NCBI GenBank assembly: GCA_027575765.1
Contig: JANBPT010000284.1
Coordinates: forward strand, 1-48,029
Length of the DNA stretch: 48,029 bases
DNA from: Tieghemiomyces parasiticus
Taxonomy: Eukaryota; Kickxellomycota; Dimargaritomycetes; Dimargaritales; Dimargaritaceae
Direction of reading: 5' to 3'
Under the pieces are notes generated by a model. That model searched no databases. It saw nothing but the letters and a program-made list of their open reading frames with translations, and was not told the origin of the DNA. Position numbers and translations under genes: made by a program. Every line of letters starts with the position of its first letter. The first letter of the stretch is position 1. Below, piece after piece: positions 41,762-48,029 of the stretch.

Positions 41762-44638
41762 ATGGACGCTTCGGTCGTATCACTTAAACGCTTCCGACCC
41801 GCCGGCCCTTTCAACCCCGCCTATCCCGCCTCCACCCTGATAAGGCCCACCGCGGAGCCGCCTCACTCCCCGTCCACCATGCTTTCATCCCAGTCCGGCT
41901 CGGCACCGCGGCCCGCCTTCACCAGCGGGATCCAGCTCAGCCGTCCGGCCGAGGCAGGTAAACACAACGTTCCTACCCCGGTCTCCACTCCTACCGCGGC
42001 CGGTACCGCCCTTGATCTCAACCTGTTGTCCGTCGCGAGTCTGCGCGACAATGAGGCCATTGCGGAGCAGGCTCTGGTCCACTTCAACAATGACCAGCTC
42101 GCCCGTTTGAGCCGGGTCCTTCTCCGTCTAGCGGGTGCCCGCGGGCTGCCCGTGCACCGGACACCCAGTACCGATTCCACCGCTGCCCACAGTCCCGCCG
42201 GCGCCCTAACCCCGAAGCACGGTTTCCAACTGTCCGTCTCCAGCGATGTGGCCCAAAATTTCACCCAGCTCCACCTACAGGCCCCGCGCTACACCTCTGT
42301 CGGGTCGGATGAAACGATCCACGATGCCCGCACCCCATTGGAGCCCACCTCGGCTGCCCTCGGGACCCTCACGGCCCAGCCCCTTGACCAGCCGCCCCGT
42401 GACCGGCGCGGTTCGGTACACGACACCTCGGGCAGCAGTACCCCAACGGGTCAGAAGCGCAAGGCCACCGACCTTGGCGATGAATCCACCGCGGTACTGG
42501 GTAGCCAGGCCTTCGCCCAGATGCTTTCCCAGTCTTCCACCAGTCGCACTCCCACTGGATCCCCAGCCGCCGCGCTCGTGCCCGTTACCGACCTCGCCCC
42601 GGTCAAGGAGGAAGACGATAACGATGAAGACGACCTAGAGGATGGCGACCTCGACGACGAGGAGGGTGCCGGTACCGATCTCAGTTCCGACACGGACGAG
42701 ACCGGCCCCACGAATCCCACCGCCATCACGACAGCCGCCGCCTCGACAAAGGCTCCCGACACCAAACCCGGCCCGCCGCGGATCATCGAGACAACCATCG
42801 ACGGCGTGCAGTGGATTCAATTCTATTACACGACCAAGGGCGTCACCACCGAATTCAACATCCGGATCGATATTGAGTCGGTCAACCTGGACGAGCTCTC
42901 GGTGGAGTTCCGCCGCCAGACCGCGATTTACCCGCGCGCTTACGTGCCTCAGTCACAGTACCAGGGCAACCGCTGGGCGTACGAGACGGAGTGCAACCGT
43001 TTGTCATGGGCACTGGCCCATCTCAACCCGCTACTCAGTACAGAGAAACGGGGCGTCCTGCAGCGCGCCGTGGACAGCTACCGCAATCGCAACCCAAGCC
43101 TGCGTAGCCGTCGTGTCATGCGCCAGGAAAAGCTCAAGAACGGGACTCTGCGCAAGCGGTCGTCGAGTAAGGACGCCTACGCCCACAGCCAGACCATGGC
43201 AGGCCTGATGGGTCCCTCCGGCATGCGCGGCTACTTTGGCAACCCAATGGGTGCGGGGTCTCTCATGCTGTCCTCCCCGCTCAACCCGTCGGCCCACAAC
43301 CACCCCGGGTACCACCTGCCCGAGACAGCGAACCGGTTCAACCGTAAAAAGTCCGCCTCCGTCTCGGTAGGCTCGTCCAACTCCTTCGGCGGCCCTGGCC
43401 CGCTCACCATCCACACCGGACCGGACGGGTCCGTCCCACAGCACCCCTACGGAGCAGCCTTTGGCCAGCACCGCCGCGCCGGCTCGATCGCCCAGGGATT
43501 CCCCGGTCCCGTGCCAGGCAGCGCCGGCTTCCAGCTCAACTTTGGCAATGGGGCCCACAGCCAGGCGATGTGTCAACCCTACAGTCCGGCCCTGATGACG
43601 CCTGGCATCGTGGCTGGGATGGCTGGCCCCATGAACTCGCCCTCCGCACATTTTTACTCCCAGAGCAGCGCCACCCCGGCCACCACTCGACCCTTCCTAC
43701 CCTTCGCCGAACCGTCAACGCCGTCGACCGTACCCCTGACCCGCGTCAGCTCCCACGACGCGCATTTCAGCGGTAACGCCGATAGCGCGCCGCCATCGTC
43801 GCGCCGCCGCGCCACCATGGTCGAGTCCGAACTACACCGGGCCCAGCGCTTCCCCGTGGAGTTCGCGGGTGCGCCCTCGCCGGGCTTCCAATTCAACAGC
43901 GCCCCCAACGGTGTTCCAAGCCGTCTCTCCGAGGCCACCCGCATGCGGGCCAACAGTATGAGCGTATTGCCCTCCCTGGCCGAGGACGTAGGTACTCCGC
44001 TCACTCCTCACTTCCCCAACACGTTTGCCTCAGGACCATCCAACCCGGCAACCCCCACCCAGCAGGCACAGCACCTCCAGGTTCCCGTGACTATTAATGG
44101 CCAGGCCCAGTTCTTGCCACTGCGCGTGGATATTGCCTCCGTCCCGGCGGCGGTACTCACGACAGACTTGCGGGCTCGCAACGCCCTCTACGCCCCCGAT
44201 ACCCAGGATAGCGAGCAGCTCCTTCTGAACGAGATTAGTGTGCGGCTGGTCGTCCTCAACTGTGAATTGGACAACCAGCGCGACCTCCTGGAGCAGTGTG
44301 CACAGGTGGTCCGGAATCACTTGGCGGCCAGCTCACCCGGTTTTTCGCTTTTCTCCGGTTCTTGCCCTCCCCTCCAAACATCAGTGAGTGCCAGTGCCGC
44401 GGAGACCAGCAGCGGCGTGGGGTTGAGCTCTTCTGTTCTCGCTCAGTACAACGAACTGGCGGTGCCGACCACCAGCGTGGCGGAAGACTTTACCTCCCAG
44501 GCCTTCTGCGACATCCTTCTCCAACAGCAGCAGCTGAACGTCGAGAGCCAGGGAACGGCCGGTTTCTCCAACGCAGACGGGTCTGCGAATGGCATGGATC
44601 TGTCCGCCTACATGCAAAACTTTCAGCAGCAGCAGTAA
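41762..44638 (+). CDS. Large DUF8032-domain protein, probable nuclear/regulatory protein
   Basis: This single-exon, 958-residue protein has a DUF8032 domain at about 337-470: IDGVQWIQFYYTTKGVTTEF, NIRIDIESVNLDELSVEFRR, YPRAYVPQ, NRWAYETECNRLSWALAHLN, AVDSYRNRNPSLRSRRVMRQ and a basic end (NGTLRKRSSSK). That domain is widespread in early-diverging fungi and has no fixed function. N-terminal to it lie a Ser/Pro-rich region and an acidic stretch (about 280-310, KEEDDNDEDDLEDGD). Downstream are Gly/Ser/Pro-rich low-complexity sequence and, at 772-836, a segment that looks like a degenerate second copy of the domain. The end is Gln-rich (LLQQQQ, NFQQQQ). Acidic, Ser-rich and Gln-rich segments suggest a transcription-related protein; this is inference. 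The first ATG (41762) is used, but Met at 41879 is an alternative start. Confidence 0.85.
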   Translation: MDASVVSLKRFRPAGPFNPAYPASTLIRPTAEPPHSPSTMLSSQSGSAPRPAFTSGIQLSRPAEAGKHNVPTPVSTPTAAGTALDLNLLSVASLRDNEAIAEQALVHFNNDQLARLSRVLLRLAGARGLPVHRTPSTDSTAAHSPAGALTPKHGFQLSVSSDVAQNFTQLHLQAPRYTSVGSDETIHDARTPLEPTSAALGTLTAQPLDQPPRDRRGSVHDTSGSSTPTGQKRKATDLGDESTAVLGSQAFAQMLSQSSTSRTPTGSPAAALVPVTDLAPVKEEDDNDEDDLEDGDLDDEEGAGTDLSSDTDETGPTNPTAITTAAASTKAPDTKPGPPRIIETTIDGVQWIQFYYTTKGVTTEFNIRIDIESVNLDELSVEFRRQTAIYPRAYVPQSQYQGNRWAYETECNRLSWALAHLNPLLSTEKRGVLQRAVDSYRNRNPSLRSRRVMRQEKLKNGTLRKRSSSKDAYAHSQTMAGLMGPSGMRGYFGNPMGAGSLMLSSPLNPSAHNHPGYHLPETANRFNRKKSASVSVGSSNSFGGPGPLTIHTGPDGSVPQHPYGAAFGQHRRAGSIAQGFPGPVPGSAGFQLNFGNGAHSQAMCQPYSPALMTPGIVAGMAGPMNSPSAHFYSQSSATPATTRPFLPFAEPSTPSTVPLTRVSSHDAHFSGNADSAPPSSRRRATMVESELHRAQRFPVEFAGAPSPGFQFNSAPNGVPSRLSEATRMRANSMSVLPSLAEDVGTPLTPHFPNTFASGPSNPATPTQQAQHLQVPVTINGQAQFLPLRVDIASVPAAVLTTDLRARNALYAPDTQDSEQLLLNEISVRLVVLNCELDNQRDLLEQCAQVVRNHLAASSPGFSLFSGSCPPLQTSVSASAAETSSGVGLSSSVLAQYNELAVPTTSVAEDFTSQAFCDILLQQQQLNVESQGTAGFSNADGSANGMDLSAYMQNFQQQQ

Positions 44639-46088
44639 AGCCGTATGATGTGAGTTGTGGTAGGGCGAACGCCGGACCTGTGACTAAGTCTCCCTTTTGT
44701 GTACACTTATTTGTTTTTTATATTACTTTGGCCCTAATGGTCCTCCTCTTTCCTCACGCGTAACACGCTCCGGCCCTCTGTACCGGGCAATGCCCGCGCC
44801 CACTGCGTGCTTCTTGATTTAGCCTCCCTTTTTCATTTCGAAGTTTCTACCCCCCACCTAAAAACTAGCCGAACTGTGCATCATTAATTTTTCACCCAAA
44901 CTTTAGTTCCCTCTTCGGCTCGACCCTCAGTCCGCGTCTATTGTACCTTGACATTTGTTTTTGATGTTTCTGACTTACGTTACTCAGTTTATCTATCTGC
45001 CACCCTCCCGCTGCTCGCACCATATTAGGTTTGGCCAAATATCTTTTCTGTCACCCATCCACTCCATCCTCTGGATGCAACCCCCCGTAGTTCTGTACCA
45101 TTAGAAACCCACGACTGTGATTGAACTTGACCAACTTTTGATAATATTTTGAGGCTGGTACCGCCACGGTTTACTCACATGTTAAGGTTGACCCGCCAAT
45201 AGTGGGGGAGGGGGGATCGGCGCGACAATTGCATAAGGTTTAGGAGTGCATTAGGCGTGCTGCTCGATCCGAGAAAGCCGTTAGGTCAAAGTTGACATGT
45301 ATACGCTACGTTTCCACCCAATGGATCATGGAAACCAACCGAGCAGCTCGACGGGAGGCGAGAGGGGCACAGCTCATGACACTTAGACACAGCCTACCAG
45401 CCGGAGAGGTAGGGTGGAAGGCCATGACCCTCCCCATTTTGCGGAAGTCCTGTCGAATTGAGAATAGAAAGCTGTACTCTCCGCCTCTCCTAGGTGAATG
45501 ATGAAGACTAGCGGCAGGAGTGAGCCCCCTCCTATCTCAGATACTTGGAACCTGCCTGGCCTCAAATTCATGATATACTACACCCCTTGAACTCACAGCG
45601 CACCGCCTTAGTCCGAGGGATTCCTTAAGGCCCGTCTGTCGCGAACGCCTGTCTACCCAGGGCCTCGTTGGTACATTCCCTCAACTATAAGCCTTAAACA
45701 TTCTTCGGCTACCCATATCCGGGAGGTCGCGTCTTGGGTACATCTTGTCCATTAGAGTTTCCCCCCGCGTTCCCATGTCTGAAAACCGTCAACCGACCTC
45801 CTAGTCTTTCAACCGTTATCTGTCGCATTTGCCACCGGTATTGTAACGACAGGGGCCTGCCTACACCTATCCGCTAGCTTGGTGTGCTCTCCCACATGCA
45901 ACCCTGGCGCGAATTTCACGCTCGTCGATTTTGTGCCACTTTTTCCGCCCCCTCTTCCATTGGAGCTTTCGTTACTTTGGCGTATTTTGCTTGCCTTTAC
46001 AAACGACCCCGTCCTCTGATTCCGCTCCGTATTCTAAGTTCCCGACCTCTCCTCACCTACTGGCCTGTGCCATCCACGTCCTGACCCG
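44639..46088. other. Intergenic region
   Basis: The spacer between the DUF8032 gene and SPT20, both on the plus strand. It is T-rich near 44695-45000 (3' region) and C/T-rich just before 46089 (SPT20 leader). No gene is visible. Confidence 0.6.
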
Positions 46089-48029
46089 ATGAGCGCTCAG
46101 GCCGTCCTACCGGCCGCCATTATGGAGTCCGTGGCCCGGCCGCCCTCCTCGCCGGACACCGCGCGGGGGCCTGGACCTATTGCCCTGCTGCGCCGGTATC
46201 GGGCTGAGCCGCCGTCAATTATCCTACACCTACACCCGACCCACTTCCGATTCGAGCAGCAGGACGGCGTGTTCCTGTTCAGTTCGCCCATGCGTTTCTT
46301 TCTCGACTTTATCCGCGATGGCGTGATCCCCGCCGATTTAGTTGACGTTTTTGGCGAGGCTCAGCTTCGCTTCTACGAGGGCTGCCTCATCGTCGAGCTG
46401 CGCGACCACCGCCCTGTCGACCATTGGGGACGTAAACCACCCCTGTCCATGGATGACCCGTTGGCCACCCCGGCTCTGGTGCTAGACGAAGGGCAATCCG
46501 CCGAAGTGTCCGCCGTGGATACCTCTACCCGGTCGAGCCGGGCCGTTACGCCGACCACCGCCACCGCCCTGTCGGGACCAGGAAAGCCCGCCGCCGTCCT
46601 ACACCCGCGGGTGGTACGTAAACTGCTCCGGCCCGGCCCCGAGACGGCGTGGGCCGATCTCTGTCATTTAGCACGCGATCAGTCCCTGACTGAGGAGGAG
46701 GCTTTGGAATTGGAGGCCAGCCTCTTACTCGAAACCGAGGAGCCACTGTGTTTGGACCCGACCTTCCAAGTGGCACGGGTCAGCAACGCCATCGCCTATG
46801 TCACCCAACCCGGCGGAGCGGACGGGCACCTCAAGCGCCGGCGGGGCCACGGGGCTGCATCGGAGACCGAGGAAGCAGCGCGACGCGAGACCCTGGCCCT
46901 GCTCATGACCATGGACGAGCGCCATGGCCGCGATTTCCAACCGAGCTTCAACCGGTTGCTCTTCATTCAGGAGTGGCGTAAACTGCAGCTGGCGCGGCGC
47001 GCCCAACCTCTCGACCCGACGGGCGTCCTGCCCACCGAATCGACTGCGCTCGTGCCGCCCGGTTCAAGCAAGAAGTCGAAATCCAAGAAAGCCCGCCTCG
47101 AGGCCGACGGTCCGGCCCTCATTGACAGCCGTACCGCCGTTTACCAACCGGTCCGCACCCTGCGGTTTGAACAGACGGCGGCCGGCCACAAGCGCTACAC
47201 CGTGTTGCACGTCTTCCAGAAACCCGAAACGGCTGGCGCTGGTGGGGGCTACAAACTGGTCTTGCGCACCGGATCGGTCCCCGATACCAGCATCGATGGT
47301 ACCACGCAGGACTTTGAACTCCCCAACCGTGCCGTCCTTGATACGTACCTCGAGGACTTTAAGCTCAACTACGAGATGCAGCACAAACTTGTGTCCGATA
47401 GCCAAGATCAGCCGGCCGAACCTGACGCGCCGCCACCACCACCACCGCCACCGTCGTCGTCGGAGCCTCCAGCCCCTGGGAGCGGCACGGAAGCCACGGG
47501 ATCTGCCGCTGCCATCGCTAGTACGGCAACTGCTGCAACCGGTGGTTTCAATAAGCTGGCCGCATCTACCTCGTTAGTCTTGCCCCCGCAGGGCCTTGCA
47601 CAGGCTATAAAGTCAGCGTCGGCCACCCCGCAGAATATGGCCCGGGGCGTCGGTACCGGGGGTGTCTCGGCCTTGGCGACAGCCCTGGGGGCTGCTGCCG
47701 CCAACATGGGTGCCAAAGTCGGAATCACGTCGCCCAAAAAATCCAAAAAGGGCAAAAAGACGACGCCAGCCTCGGGCCTCACATCGCCGGTGGTTGCCAA
47801 CCGTACGTTGGGTTCCAATACGACGACGGCCGCCGCCGCCGCTACTGCTGCTGCCCCCGTCACTGGAAATTCCTCCGTGGCCGAGGCCAAGACGCCTGTA
47901 AAGGGTAAGAGCAAGGGCAAAGGTTCTAAAAAAGGTACTAAGGCAGCGAAGAGCGCCGCAGCTGGTACAGCCGAGCCGCCCTCCGAACACACCGACCAGG
48001 GTACCTCGCTCACCTCGAGTCGTGCTGCC
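46089..48029 (+). CDS. SPT20: SAGA complex subunit Spt20, 3' end beyond the window
   Basis: Spt20 is a structural subunit of the SAGA co-activator complex, needed for its integrity and for Pol II transcription at regulated genes. From the ATG at 46089 the frame stays open for 647 codons to the last base. The conserved N-terminal domain is clear: PPSIILHLHPTHFRFEQQDG, VFLFSSPMRFFLDFIRDGVI, then FYEGCLIVELRDHRP (about residues 45-120). Next come HPRVVRKLLRPGPETAW, LTEEEALELEASLLLETEEP followed by LCLDP, and FQPSFNRLLFIQEWRKLQL, all in the family's order. A proline run and long Ala/Thr/Ser/Lys-rich low-complexity sequence follow from about residue 445. No intron is needed within the window. A C/T-rich leader precedes the start. 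The stop codon is not in the window. Confidence 0.93.
   Translation, partial: MSAQAVLPAAIMESVARPPSSPDTARGPGPIALLRRYRAEPPSIILHLHPTHFRFEQQDGVFLFSSPMRFFLDFIRDGVIPADLVDVFGEAQLRFYEGCLIVELRDHRPVDHWGRKPPLSMDDPLATPALVLDEGQSAEVSAVDTSTRSSRAVTPTTATALSGPGKPAAVLHPRVVRKLLRPGPETAWADLCHLARDQSLTEEEALELEASLLLETEEPLCLDPTFQVARVSNAIAYVTQPGGADGHLKRRRGHGAASETEEAARRETLALLMTMDERHGRDFQPSFNRLLFIQEWRKLQLARRAQPLDPTGVLPTESTALVPPGSSKKSKSKKARLEADGPALIDSRTAVYQPVRTLRFEQTAAGHKRYTVLHVFQKPETAGAGGGYKLVLRTGSVPDTSIDGTTQDFELPNRAVLDTYLEDFKLNYEMQHKLVSDSQDQPAEPDAPPPPPPPPSSSEPPAPGSGTEATGSAAAIASTATAATGGFNKLAASTSLVLPPQGLAQAIKSASATPQNMARGVGTGGVSALATALGAAAANMGAKVGITSPKKSKKGKKTTPASGLTSPVVANRTLGSNTTTAAAAATAAAPVTGNSSVAEAKTPVKGKSKGKGSKKGTKAAKSAAAGTAEPPSEHTDQGTSLTSSRAA

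Noticed and set aside
1..48029. CRISPR arrays, bacterial operons or ribosome binding sites
   Set aside because: The window is eukaryotic; no direct-repeat/spacer arrays exist, and the tandem repeats seen are coding repeats or microsatellites.

Overview
This window looks like nuclear DNA of an early-diverging filamentous fungus. The evidence is eukaryotic-style genes with GT-AG introns of about 120-230 bases, fungal-type Spt20, MED6, DUS1 and CsbD/Hmp1-like proteins, TATA-box promoters, an intron-free tRNA-Pro with Pol III signals, and small secreted proteins. A DUF8032 protein, common in zygomycete-grade fungi, and lineage-type families of secreted proteins suggest Zoopagomycota (Dimargaritales or Kickxellales), but that placement is inference. 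One 429-base run of N marks a scaffold gap.

Layout. 1-70: tRNA-Pro(CGG), cut at its 5' end. 0.4-4.3 kb: a divergent pair of CsbD/Hmp1-like genes. 4.7-16.6 kb: two same-strand paralogues (copies 1 and 2) of a secreted protein family, separated by a gene-free stretch that holds a decayed mariner transposase. 18.7-21.2 kb: two tandem genes for secreted thioredoxin-fold proteins with a CxxS motif. 21.5-23.6 kb: DUS1 (tRNA-dihydrouridine synthase), three exons. 25.5-27.3 kb: copy 3 of the secreted family. 27.7-29.6 kb: MED6 in seven exons. 30.8-31.1 kb: a small GPI-anchored-type secreted protein. 31.1-41.8 kb: a gene-poor stretch ending in a pyrimidine-rich leader. 41.8-44.6 kb: a large DUF8032 protein. 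46.1 kb to the end: the SAGA subunit Spt20, open to the window edge.

Two kinds of genes are interleaved. Housekeeping genes (tRNA, DUS1, MED6, DUF8032 protein, Spt20) serve tRNA modification and Pol II transcription. Accessory genes encode exported proteins: three paralogues with a signal peptide, an F-box-like segment framed by conserved cysteines, an ankyrin-like core and variable tandem-repeat tails; two CxxS thioredoxin-fold proteins; and one GPI-type protein. The secreted paralogue family is the best candidate for undescribed biology here: its core appears homogenised between copies while the tails differ, and one tail has a dibasic RKR site in every repeat, like Kex2-processed repeat proteins.
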